Positions 17,290 through 25,516 of a stretch of DNA of 64,000 nucleotides are shown one piece after another (within the stretch, counting starts at the first letter, position 1; each line of letters starts with the position of its first letter). This DNA comes from JBBDWJ01 sp963824095. Its GTDB lineage: Bacteria > Acidobacteriota > Terriglobia > Bryobacterales > UBA6623. Location: NCBI GenBank assembly GCA_963824095.1, contig CAWGNS010000009.1:1178001-1242000 (forward strand). Reading direction: 5' to 3'. The notes beneath the pieces were generated by a model. The model searched no databases. It was not told the origin of the DNA and saw only the letters and a program-made list of their open reading frames with translations. The translations under genes were made by a program, and so were the position numbers.

Positions 17290-18726
17290 ATGCAAAAGAC
17301 AAGTATAAACAACCCTGTCGGCCGCCGGCAGTTCCTCAAGGTCACGGGCGCGGGGCTGGCGCTGGAGGCCCTTCCGGCCCGAGGCCAGGCGCGGGCCGCA
17401 AAGAAAGTCGTGGTGGTTGGGGCCGGGGTGGCCGGCCTGTCGTGCGCTTACGAGCTCGTCAAGAGCGGCCACGACGTTACGGTGTTGGAGGCGTCCCATC
17501 GCACCGGCGGCCATGTGCTGACGCTGCGCGAGCCGTTCGCCGATGGCCTTTACGCCGACGCGGGGGCCGAGAACTTCACCAAGCCGGGCTACGACATCGT
17601 GTGGGCCTATACCAAAGAGCTCAACCTGACGGTCTTGCCCTATGGGAATCGCGAGCGCGTTTTGCAGTGGTCGAACGGCAAGTTGGTGTCCCCAGAGCGG
17701 CGCAACGATCCGGCGAAGTGGGCTGAGGACGGTTATAACCAGCGCGAAATCGACTATATGAAGCAGCACGGGCGCGCGGCCCTGCAGGATTTATACTTCG
17801 GCCACTACATGGACAGTTTTCGGGATGAGTATCAGCCGTTCGGAGTGGGGCTCGACGATCTCGACAATCTGAGTCTCACCGAGCTTCTGGAAAAGGATGG
17901 CGCGTCAGCGGCGGCGGTTGGCCGGTTGGGGTCGAGGAGCTCGGCGCTGCACGTGATCTGGAAGGAGTCGATCCTGCGGCGCCGCGGCCACCCCCACGAG
18001 GTCGTCGATACGTTTCGTATCCAGGGCGGCAACCAGCTTTTGACGGATGCGTTGGAGAAGAAGCTCGGCAACCGCATTCGTAAGAACTCGCCCGTTACCG
18101 CGATTCGCCACGGGGCAGCCGGCGCTACGGTCACTTACCGCGACAGCCGCAAGGAAGCGACGATGGACTGCGACTACCTGGTCTGCTGCACTTCGGCGAT
18201 TCTGCTGCGCGAGATCTCGGTAGAGCCCGCCTGGCCGGAGTTGAAGCGATTCGCGATCTTCGAGATGCCCTATACGATTTCGGCGCGGGCCATCTTCCAG
18301 TCCAAGACCAAATTTTGGAAGACGGATGGGCTGAGCGGCAATCTCAATTTCGGCGAGCCCGCCATCCACCGCATGTGGGCCATGGCGCAAGAGGTCAACA
18401 CCAAGCGCGGCATTCTGATCGGTACCGGAGAGGCCACCACGACGAAGGAACAGGCGCTCGGTGTGTTTCGCAAGTTGTATCCCGGAAAGTCCGAGGATAT
18501 CGACTTCGCGATGGTGCATGACTGGTCGCACGACCGCTGGTCCACACCCTGCGAGGCCCAGGAATACCGGCCGGGCTACCTGCGCAAGATCTGGCCGGCG
18601 GTTATCGAACCCGTGGGGCGGGTGCATTTCGCGGGAGCCTACTGCGATAACCAAAGCTGGGGAGTGGAGGCGGCAACGCGCTCGGCCCACCGGGTGGTTC
18701 GGGCCATTAATGCCCTGGGCGGTTGA
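17290..18726 (+). CDS. Exported FAD-dependent amine oxidase
   Basis: 478 residues. A twin-arginine signal (GRRQFLKVTG) is followed by the FAD dinucleotide motif VVVGAGVAGLSCAYEL (about 41-56), the second FAD contact LEASHRTGGH, and a C-terminal GRVHFAGAYCDNQSWGVEAA segment that closes over the flavin. This is the flavin monoamine oxidase/phytoene-desaturase superfamily; the substrate could be an amine or another CH-NH or CH-CH donor. ATG 17290 begins the signal peptide. The stop codon lies inside a GGTTGATCGG repeat unit. Confidence 0.87.
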   Translation: MQKTSINNPVGRRQFLKVTGAGLALEALPARGQARAAKKVVVVGAGVAGLSCAYELVKSGHDVTVLEASHRTGGHVLTLREPFADGLYADAGAENFTKPGYDIVWAYTKELNLTVLPYGNRERVLQWSNGKLVSPERRNDPAKWAEDGYNQREIDYMKQHGRAALQDLYFGHYMDSFRDEYQPFGVGLDDLDNLSLTELLEKDGASAAAVGRLGSRSSALHVIWKESILRRRGHPHEVVDTFRIQGGNQLLTDALEKKLGNRIRKNSPVTAIRHGAAGATVTYRDSRKEATMDCDYLVCCTSAILLREISVEPAWPELKRFAIFEMPYTISARAIFQSKTKFWKTDGLSGNLNFGEPAIHRMWAMAQEVNTKRGILIGTGEATTTKEQALGVFRKLYPGKSEDIDFAMVHDWSHDRWSTPCEAQEYRPGYLRKIWPAVIEPVGRVHFAGAYCDNQSWGVEAATRSAHRVVRAINALGG

Positions 18727-18743
18727 TCGGTTGATGGTTGATC
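18721..18743. repeat. GGTTGATCGGTTGAT repeat overlapping a stop codon
   Basis: The sequence GGTTGATCGGTTGATGGTTGA contains the TGA stop (18724-18726) of the amine oxidase and matches the repeat arms at 4035-4059. Confidence 0.55.
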
Positions 18744-19220
18744 CGCGTGGGTGTGGGGCCGTTGTGGTCGTTTTGTTCCATGGCTTCTACCACTTCGTCA
18801 GTCCGGAAATCCCGTAAGTTTTTTGGGGGGCTGGAAAGTGTCGACGGCTTGGATGAGGTAGAGATCGACCGACGACTCGGGCCGCTACCTGCTCTCGGAT
18901 TTCCGGATGGGTCCATACCGTCACGCCCTCCTACCTCGGACTCGACTCTTCGATCCAAGAGCCCCTCAGCGAACATCACCAATCTCGTCTTCGCCTGTGC
19001 TTTGCTGCATACTGGGTGGGCAGCGGTGGAGGGGACGCGGCCGGCTGACCGCGGAGGCACTCGCGCGTTACCGTTCCACGGGAGACGCTTCCCCAGATCG
19101 ACGAGCCGGCAGCCTACGCTCCTCCGTCCGCAGCGACCGATGACCCGGTGGTTGAGTACGCAATCCGGTGTGCACCGCACCGTTTACCCTGAATCGGTTT
19201 TAGCCCTGGGAGGGGCCGTT
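18744..19220. other. Intergenic, no gene supported
   Basis: About 480 bp. The plus frame of the next gene is open back to 18738, but the upstream codons show no conserved feature and the strong ribosome-binding site is at 19210. Could contain decayed DNA; nothing was recognised. Confidence 0.4.
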
Positions 19221-19472
19221 ATGTCGCAGCAGTCTAGTGGTAAGGCCGCAGATTATTTTGGGATCGCCTACCAGAGTTCCAGGACGCCGGATGTGATCAC
19301 AGTGTCGGGGACGATTCCACTAAATGTGATCCTTGAAGTTGCTGTTCATACGAAAGCGGGGACGACCTTTAACGCGATGGGTTTGCAGCAGCTCGCCACA
19401 TCGGTCCAGCACATCGAAAAGAAACTCGACCTCATCATGAAGAAGTTGGGGATCCCCAATCCCATGCCTTGA
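19221..19472 (+). CDS. Small unknown protein
   Basis: 83 residues from ATG 19221, chosen because GGGAGG lies directly upstream (19209-19214). The peptide starts MSQQSSGKAADYFGIAY; a middle beta-like region (DVITVSGTIPLNVILEVAV) leads to an amphipathic C-terminal helix (LATSVQHIEKKLDLIMKKLG). No signal peptide, membrane segment or known domain. The terminal helix could oligomerise. Neighbours give no functional hint. Confidence 0.6.
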   Translation: MSQQSSGKAADYFGIAYQSSRTPDVITVSGTIPLNVILEVAVHTKAGTTFNAMGLQQLATSVQHIEKKLDLIMKKLGIPNPMP

Positions 19473-19499
19473 TTGCGCGGTGCATCCCGCTATCGGCTA

Positions 19500-19520
19500 A
19501 TCCGTTGATCCGTTGACCGG
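19500..19520. repeat. ATCCGTTGATCCGTTGACC repeat unit
   Basis: A degenerate copy of the TTGATCGG unit, 28 bp after the stop of the small protein gene. Confidence 0.45.
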
Positions 19521-19598
19521 GTGCTGGTCGACTTGGTGATCGGGAAGGGTGTCGCCGAAGGGACGGCGTCGCACCGGTCGTCGTCGTGCCGGGCGCTG

Positions 19599-20531
19599 CT
19601 ACCACTTCATCTGTTTTAGGAACTGGAGGCTCTTGGGGAGCTGCTGGGCCGCGTCGACCGCTTCATCCTCGATGAAGTAGTGCTTCACGCCGGTCTCCTG
19701 CGCGGCGTGCAGGGCGGCGGGGATGTCGACCAGGCCTTGGCCCAGGGGCACGCTGTCTTCTTCGCGAACGTCGCGAGGCAGGCCTCCGAGCTCCAGGCCG
19801 GGGCGGATGTCTTTGATGTGGGTTACCGGGAAGCGGTTCGGGTAGCGGTGGAGGAGCACGACCGGGTCCTGGCCTCCGTAGACGATCCAGTAAATGTCCA
19901 TTTCGAAGTTGGCGTAACGCGGGTCGGTGCCTTGGGCCAGCAGGTCGAAGATGGTGGCTCCGGGGAAGAGCTTGGCGTTGGGGAACAGAGAGGCGTCGGT
20001 GGCCGGGTGAAACTCGGTGCCGTGGGTGTGATAGCACAGGCGCAGGTTGGCGGCGGCCAGCGTTTCACCGTGTTGGTTGAGGAAGTCGGCGCCGTGGCGG
20101 CATTCTTCGGCCGTCATGTAATTCTTTTGGGGCAGCGTCGAGCAGACGACGTAGGGCGCGCCGAGGGTGTGGGCGTTTTCGATGACCGTTTCGACGGCGG
20201 TGTCGAGTTGCTGGTAGGCGGCCATCATCGATACGGCTTGGAGGCCGTGGCTGTCGAGCAGGCGGCGGTATTCGGCGGCGGTGTGGCCGGGCCAGTTGGA
20301 GACTTCGAGTTCCTGAAAGCCGAGTTTGCGAATCAGGGCGATGGTGCCGGGGAAGTCTTTCTGGAGGTCGTAGCGCAGGCTGTAGGTTTGCAGGCCGAAG
20401 GTCGGCTTTTTCGTTTCTTTTGGTGTTTGCGCGAGGGCGGGGAAGGCGGCGGTTAGCGCCGCGACGAAGCTGCGCCGGGAGAGGGGCAGCGTTTGCGCCG
20501 CGAGCTGGGTTGGGACTTTCTTGCTGGGCAT
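19599..20531 (-). CDS. Exported sugar phosphate isomerase/epimerase-like protein (xylose-isomerase TIM barrel)
   Basis: 310 residues. The N-terminus has an export signal with SRRSF and a hydrophobic stretch ending ALAQT. The rest is an AP-endonuclease-2/xylose-isomerase TIM barrel: TFGLQTYSLR, GFQELEVSNWPG, LCYHTHGTEF (metal histidines), FEMDIYWIVYGG, THIKDIRPG and a final HYFIEDEAVD. These proteins bind a divalent metal and isomerise or epimerise sugars. The substrate is unknown. It is part of a minus-strand group with a mannonate-dehydratase-like protein and a Gfo/Idh/MocA oxidoreductase, all with export signals. Confidence 0.86.
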   Translation of the reverse strand: MPSKKVPTQLAAQTLPLSRRSFVAALTAAFPALAQTPKETKKPTFGLQTYSLRYDLQKDFPGTIALIRKLGFQELEVSNWPGHTAAEYRRLLDSHGLQAVSMMAAYQQLDTAVETVIENAHTLGAPYVVCSTLPQKNYMTAEECRHGADFLNQHGETLAAANLRLCYHTHGTEFHPATDASLFPNAKLFPGATIFDLLAQGTDPRYANFEMDIYWIVYGGQDPVVLLHRYPNRFPVTHIKDIRPGLELGGLPRDVREEDSVPLGQGLVDIPAALHAAQETGVKHYFIEDEAVDAAQQLPKSLQFLKQMKW

Positions 20532-20573
20532 CCGGTTTTCCTTGCTTCTCGAGCGGGATCAGTCTGGGCAGAA

Positions 20574-21716
20574 TTATCCCGTCGCACCGTGCGATCCGTT
20601 GGAGTCGACCTCGGAATTTACGGCGTGAATGAGCGCTTTGATGTAGCCGTTGCCGAACGCAAAGGCCTGCAGCTTTCCCGGATCGTCGGGATGGCTCGGC
20701 ATGTGATCGGCGCAGATGGAATAGGCGAACTGGGTGTCCCTCAGAATCCGCATCACCTGGAAGAAGTCCATGTCGCCCTCGTCGGGGTAGACTTCCGCGA
20801 AGTCGTGCAGGCCGCCGCGGATATTGCGCATGTGAATCTGATGGATCTTGCCGCGCTCGCCCAGATAGCGGACGATGGGGAGCACTTCGGCGGCGGGATT
20901 CTTGAGACCCTCGCCCGTGGTTCCGAGGCAGAGTTGAAACCCGTTGTAGGGGCTGTCGATAATCGCCTCGTAACGCTTGAAACCATCGAAGACCGACGGT
21001 GAATCCCAGTTCTCGGCGCCTTGATAGCCGAACGGCAGTCCCGGCGGGTCATAAGGATGCGCGGCCATACGGACATCGTATTGCTTGCACACCGGGATGA
21101 CGTGCTCGAGGAAGTAGGTGATGCGCTCCCAGTAGTCGTCCGACGACACGCGGCCCGCTTTACCCACCGGGAGCTGCTTCCAATCGTCCTCGAGTTTGAA
21201 GGCGGCGTAGGTAGAGCCGCCGCGGCCTGGCCGTTGCTCGTTCCGGCGGATGGGGATGACGGTCCAGTGATGGGTGATCACCTTGACGCCGATTTTCGAC
21301 GCCTTCTCGATATTCCCCATGATGTTATCGAGCCGCCGGTCGCGCTCCGGACCCTTGCGGAGCTGGATGTATTCCGAATCCATGCGAATGGCTTCAAACA
21401 CGACGCCGTACTTGTCGCAGTTGTCGCGCATTCGTTTCAGATCGTCGAGATCCCAGGCGCCTTCGGGGGAGACTTTTTCGATGTGCGCGGTCAGGTGTTT
21501 CACGCCGAGCCGGGCGTTGAACTCCAGGTTTTCCTTGCCCGTGATATCGGCGCCGTGCCCCGGCGCGATGTAGTGATAGTCCGCGCCGACGTGCATCAAG
21601 GTATTCTTGCGCGGAGCAAGCGGGGGCGCCGGGGCAGCGCTCGCGGCGCTGGAGGCAATCATGCCCCCCACGGCGCCGCTGACCATCGCCTTGTTGAACT
21701 CTCTGCGCTCGATCAT
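20574..21716 (-). CDS. Exported mannonate-dehydratase (UxuA)-like protein
   Basis: 380 residues. The fold and motifs follow the UxuA TIM barrel: GVKVITHHWTVIPIRR, RMAAHPYDPPG, GFQLCLGTTGEG and IHMRNIRGGLHDFAEVYPDE, the last being characteristic of mannonate dehydratases. Unusually, the first 30 residues (MIERREFNKAMVSGAVGG then an Ala-rich stretch) look like a twin-arginine-type export signal (RREFNKA). Classic UxuA is cytoplasmic and dehydrates D-mannonate to 2-keto-3-deoxygluconate. An exported homologue may act on another sugar acid. It starts 42 bp upstream of the sugar-isomerase gene and probably shares its transcript. Confidence 0.85.
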   Translation of the reverse strand: MIERREFNKAMVSGAVGGMIASSAASAAPAPPLAPRKNTLMHVGADYHYIAPGHGADITGKENLEFNARLGVKHLTAHIEKVSPEGAWDLDDLKRMRDNCDKYGVVFEAIRMDSEYIQLRKGPERDRRLDNIMGNIEKASKIGVKVITHHWTVIPIRRNEQRPGRGGSTYAAFKLEDDWKQLPVGKAGRVSSDDYWERITYFLEHVIPVCKQYDVRMAAHPYDPPGLPFGYQGAENWDSPSVFDGFKRYEAIIDSPYNGFQLCLGTTGEGLKNPAAEVLPIVRYLGERGKIHQIHMRNIRGGLHDFAEVYPDEGDMDFFQVMRILRDTQFAYSICADHMPSHPDDPGKLQAFAFGNGYIKALIHAVNSEVDSNGSHGATG

Positions 21717-21823
21717 TCTCTTGCTCCTGGGCCAATCACGGATCGTCGGCGCCTGGTTCAGTGCGGGCCGAGGCTTTCCAGATCATGCTCGGCACTCCTG
21801 TGTGCGACAAACAGCCGCCAGCG

Positions 21824-22552
21824 CTATTTCCTGCCGAATACCAGAAACCACTTCTTGCCCGTAAACAACTCGCTGTGATCTTCGACGACCCGAAAACCGG
21901 CGGCTGACATCCATCGCTCGACTTCGCCGCGTTCGAGCAAGAGTTTGGGTTGATTTCTGTGCGGGGTCTCGGGGTCGTTCTTATCCATCTCGATGATGGC
22001 GATTCGCCCCTCGGGTTTCAGATACCCGCCCAGTGCCTTCAGGTAGGTCTGACGGTGCTCAATGTGATGCAGCACGTCGTTGATGAATGCCAGGTCGACA
22101 TTTTGCGCGGGCAGCTTGGGATCGTCGAACCCGCCGAGTACGGTCTGGACGTTGCGGATGCCTTCTTCCGCGTCCCGCTTCTCGATGTAGTCGAGCAGGC
22201 CTTGTTCAATATCGACGGCGTAGACTTTGCCGGCGGGTGAAACGGCTTTGGCCAACGGTCTGGTGAAAACGCCCGATCCGGCCCCGATGTCGGCTACGGC
22301 CATTCCGGATCGCAACGAGAGCTTGGATAAGACTTCGTCAATCTTCTGCCCGGCGATGCGGTGCGCCCCTTCGAGCGTGGCTACCCATTCGTCGGGCTTA
22401 CGCGACGCCAGTTGCGCGCGGCACTCGACAACGCTGCCGGCCAGCATCAGCAGGAGCAGGAAAAGGATCGGCGCATGCGCCGCGGCGAACCGGAGGACTG
22501 TTGGCTTGCCGAGAACCTCTTTCAGCGATGGGTGAGGGGCTTCCGATTTCAT
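21824..22552 (-). CDS. SAM-dependent methyltransferase with N-terminal export/anchor segment
   Basis: 242 residues. A hydrophobic segment (APILFLLLLMLAGSVVECRA, about 27-46) precedes a class I methyltransferase domain: motif I VADIGAGSGVFTRPLA, the acidic loop YAVDIEQGLL, and NDVLHHIEHRQTYLKAL. Such methyltransferases with a signal-like N-terminus are common in Acidobacteriota; whether they act outside the cytoplasm is unclear because SAM is cytoplasmic. Same strand as the sugar genes, 107 bp upstream of the mannonate-dehydratase-like gene. Confidence 0.85.
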   Translation of the reverse strand: MKSEAPHPSLKEVLGKPTVLRFAAAHAPILFLLLLMLAGSVVECRAQLASRKPDEWVATLEGAHRIAGQKIDEVLSKLSLRSGMAVADIGAGSGVFTRPLAKAVSPAGKVYAVDIEQGLLDYIEKRDAEEGIRNVQTVLGGFDDPKLPAQNVDLAFINDVLHHIEHRQTYLKALGGYLKPEGRIAIIEMDKNDPETPHRNQPKLLLERGEVERWMSAAGFRVVEDHSELFTGKKWFLVFGRK

Positions 22553-22825
22553 GAGCCTGCCTTTTCTTCGCCGTGTTGGCTGCGAATCGGGTCGGTTGGC
22601 GGATCGATGGGCCGCCCAACCGAATTCCTGTGCGCGGATGCGAGCTTTCGGCAGTCTACTACAGCGCGAGGCGCGGGTGAAAGCCGCGGCCGTTTGGGTG
22701 GTTCCATTTACGGTTGGTGAGACTCGACGCCGGCACAGGCAAGATTGCCTGCGTCACGGGAAAGGTCCAAACTCCCGCAAGTCGAGCGGAGGCTCAACGC
22801 TGCGGGTTGAGAGTTTGCGCCGCCT

Positions 22826-24154
22826 TTATACCTCCAGCTTCCAAGGGCTGCGGTAGGTTCGGTAGAGAAACGGATCGGCGTCTTTTTGGCGCACGGTTTG
22901 CGTGCTGTCGTCCCAGTCGAGGCGCACTCCGCTACGGTAGGAGCCATTGGCGAGCAGGCAGGTTGCCGAGGAGCGGAAGCAGGTCTCGATGTCGCTGTTG
23001 GGGCGTTGGCGCGTCTTGACGCATTCCAGGAAATTGGTCCAGTGCAGCGGATGCGGGTCGGTGACGCGGCGCATTTCGCTGGCCTCCAGGTCGGAGCCCC
23101 GTTCGGGAGTCACTTTGTAGTGGGCGCGGTCCACATAGAGCGTGCCGCGGGTGCCGTGGAAGCTCACGGCCATCGAGAAGCGGCTGCCGTCGCCGGTGTT
23201 GTTGCAGCGATGTTCCCAGGAGCCCACGAAGCCGGGGTATTGGTAGCTGACCTGCAGAGTGTCGGGGGTTTCGCGGTCGTCCTCGAACCAGAAGTTTCCG
23301 CCTTGCGCGCTGATGGCCTTGGGCATCGCCTCGTCGAAGGCCATCTGCATGATGTCGATCATATGAACGCCCGAGTCGGTGAGCTGGCCGCCGGCGTAGT
23401 CCCAAAACCAGCGGAAGCGTGAGGCGTCTTTCGGGTTGGGGCCGAAGCGATTGGGGTTGAAGGCGTGCTCGGGCGCGGGCCCCTGCCACAGTTCCCAATC
23501 GAGGCCGGCCGGTGGCGCGCTGTCGGGCGGGTTGCCGATTCCTTCACGCGGCTCGTTGGTGTAAATCCAGGTGCGCGCGAAGCTCACCTTGCCCAACTCG
23601 CCCGTGCGGACCATCTCGCAGGCCTTCTGGAAGTGCTGGCCGGAGCGCTGCCAGGTGCCGGCCTGGACCACTCGGTTGTACTTGCGCGCCGCCTCGACCA
23701 TCTTGAGCCCGCCGTTGAGCGCCGCGCAGACCGGCTTTTCGACATAGACGTCTTTGCCCGCCTTGCAGGCTTCGATGGTGATGTAGGGGTGCCAGTGGTC
23801 GGGCGTGGCGATGCAGACCAGGTCGATGGACTTGTCGGCGAGCACTTGGCGGAAGTCGGCGATTTCCTTGGCCTTCTGGCCGGCTTTGACGACAGTGGCG
23901 CCGGCGCGTTCCAGATGCGGTTGGTAGACGTCGCAGACGGCCTTGACCTCGACGCCGTGTTCGAGGGCGACGCGCAGGTTTTCCGAGCCCATCATGCCGA
24001 CGCCGATGAAGCCGCCGGTGATGCGGTCGTTGGCGCCGCGCACGTTGCCGGGGAACAGCGCGGTGGTGAACAGGGCGGCGCCAGAGGTTGCTGCGGTCTT
24101 GGCGAAGTCGCGGCGGCTGGGAGTTTTGGTGTTGTGTTCGGTGGAGCTTTGCAT
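22826..24154 (-). CDS. Tat-exported Gfo/Idh/MocA family oxidoreductase
   Basis: 442 residues from ATG 24154. The open frame continues to 24406, but that part reads through non-coding DNA. A twin-arginine signal (SRRDFAKTA) is followed by the Rossmann motif GFIGVGMMG, the VCIATPDHWH segment, the EKPVCA lysine motif, and the C-terminal domain with DSGVHMIDIM. NAD(P)-dependent sugar oxidoreductase family; exported members keep a bound cofactor and have been linked to 3-keto-sugar chemistry and glycoside cleavage. The neighbouring exported isomerase and dehydratase make carbohydrate modification in the periplasm a reasonable inference. Confidence 0.9.
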   Translation of the reverse strand: MQSSTEHNTKTPSRRDFAKTAATSGAALFTTALFPGNVRGANDRITGGFIGVGMMGSENLRVALEHGVEVKAVCDVYQPHLERAGATVVKAGQKAKEIADFRQVLADKSIDLVCIATPDHWHPYITIEACKAGKDVYVEKPVCAALNGGLKMVEAARKYNRVVQAGTWQRSGQHFQKACEMVRTGELGKVSFARTWIYTNEPREGIGNPPDSAPPAGLDWELWQGPAPEHAFNPNRFGPNPKDASRFRWFWDYAGGQLTDSGVHMIDIMQMAFDEAMPKAISAQGGNFWFEDDRETPDTLQVSYQYPGFVGSWEHRCNNTGDGSRFSMAVSFHGTRGTLYVDRAHYKVTPERGSDLEASEMRRVTDPHPLHWTNFLECVKTRQRPNSDIETCFRSSATCLLANGSYRSGVRLDWDDSTQTVRQKDADPFLYRTYRSPWKLEV

Positions 24155-24651
24155 TGCGATGTCTCGGTTGCAGTTTCTATCGTAACGAGTTCGGCGGGTG
24201 GGGAGGGTGGCGGCGTTGGCTTGGCGCGGGTTAGCCTGGCGTGGTTTTAGGCGATGGAGCGGCTCGAGACTCGAGGGCGAGGCTGTGGCGGTGTGTACCA
24301 GAGCTACAGAGCCGCAGGCGTGAGCCGGCGGGCCGAAGGTGCACCGAGCCTGGCGGATGGGCAAGCGCGCGGGTTTGGTTGGGGCGGGTGGGATATTGGT
24401 GTTCATATGCGGTGTTGTGCCACCGGTCGGTAAGGCGGGTTGCGGCTTTCCGGGGTGTTCAGCGCCGGGGCCTTACGTCGCGACGAATCGCGACGCGGCA
24501 AACCTGGAGGTTCGCGCCACGGGTGGCTGGCCCGGCTTCTGAGAGGTTTTTTGGCGATAGAGCTCTTGTGGGGCGGGGGAGTCGTCTGGTTTCCCGGGGG
24601 CGGGCAGGGAACGGTCAGGAGCGGCGGACGCGCGGTGGTCTTCGCAGCGGC
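24155..24651. other. Intergenic with a REP-like repeat
   Basis: About 500 bp without a gene. It holds one copy of the 50-bp GTCGCGACGAATCGCGAC repeat (24467-24520). The frames crossing it encode the spurious peptide YVATNRDAANLEV, seen at every copy. Confidence 0.5.
24467..24520. repeat. 50-bp REP-like repeat, copy 1
   Basis: Core GTCGCGACGAATCGCGAC forms a palindrome. The flanks are GGCCTTAC on the left and GCGGCAAACCTGGAGGTTCG then GCCAC on the right. Five further copies: 25116-25167, 28170-28219, 34624-34675, 39364-39415 and 44969-45020. Confidence 0.85.
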
Positions 24652-24903
24652 CTAATCCTCGAACAGGAGCAGGTCGCCGGAGCGGTACTCGTGCACTTCG
24701 CCGCAGTCCGATTTCGCGCAGGCCAGTGTTCTGGACCATGTCGCCTTCACCACCGGGCTTGCTTCCGGGGTGTCTCCGTGGAAACCCGCGTAGAGGACGG
24801 CGGCCATCTCCGTGGCCCGTATGCCCGGAACGTATTCGTCGTCGATCTCCATGGCTTCCCCACAAGCCTTGCACCGGACGCCAACTTTTCGGGCCACCAA
24901 CAC
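24652..24903 (-). CDS. Small zinc-ribbon-like protein of unknown function
   Basis: About 83 residues if translation starts at GTG 24903. The frame is open to 25104, but the upstream part is low-complexity and crosses unrelated sequence. The peptide carries CKAC near the N-terminus (KVGVRCKACGEAMEIDDEYV) and CAKSDC near the C-terminus, the spacing of a two-knuckle zinc ribbon. It ends VHEYRSGDLLLFED. No clear ribosome-binding site, so the start is uncertain. Could be a small regulatory or adaptor protein. Confidence 0.5.
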   Translation of the reverse strand: MLVARKVGVRCKACGEAMEIDDEYVPGIRATEMAAVLYAGFHGDTPEASPVVKATWSRTLACAKSDCGEVHEYRSGDLLLFED

Positions 24904-25516
24904 AGTATACGTCAGAGCGTTTGCTGAGGAGGGCAGAGGGAGCGAGGTCCGCGGAGAGGCTTTGCCGGGAGAAAGGCGCGTTGGCGGGAAGGCCCAAGTC
25001 AGAAGGGTGCAGGTCGGGAAGGCACAGGGCTGGAAGGCGCGCTGCGAAACGAGCGGTATCCAAGGCCGCCCAATGAGTCCGCCGCCCACACGGCACACAA
25101 ACACCGACCCGCACCCGTGGCGTGAACCTCCAGGTTTGCCGCGTCGCGATTCGTCGCGACGTAGGGCCGCGGGACCCCACCGCGGGGGAACGGCGAAGAC
25201 GCCGGCGTGCGTCCGGTAGCTCCACTCAACTCGCGAACACGCCGGCCGGGTCCGTGGGCGAATCGCACGGGCTCCGCAGTTGATATTTGTGCTCCCGTGG
25301 ACGGCTTCCTTTTGGTTGGCAAACTGCAGTGCCAGTCACCGGCGGACTTGGGCAGGCCGGAGGCCTGCCCCACTGGAGCGGGGGTCGGCGTCACTGGCCG
25401 GGGGCGGGCGCAGCGCTTTTTCCGTTCATGGCCCGGAAATGCCCGCTGGTTTTGCGTGCCGGGCCGCTGGTGAGAAGTTGTTAGGTTTCGATACATTTGC
25501 CCTCGACACTGAGAAC
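24904..25516. other. Intergenic with repeat and hairpin
   Basis: About 610 bp between the zinc-ribbon gene (minus) and the TonB receptor (plus). It holds REP copy 2 and the hairpin GGCAGGCC-GGA-GGCCTGCC at 25351-25369. Open frames across it are artefacts of the repeat. Confidence 0.5.
25116..25167. repeat. 50-bp REP-like repeat, copy 2
   Basis: Opposite orientation to copy 1: GTGGCGTGAACCTCCAGG, then GTCGCGATTCGTCGCGAC, then GTAGGGCC. Nearly identical to copy 3 in the core. Confidence 0.85.

Noticed and set aside
23465..24250. 261-residue plus-strand frame opposite the Gfo/Idh/MocA gene
   Set aside because: Shadow frame; the minus-strand oxidoreductase shows Tat, Rossmann and EKP motifs.
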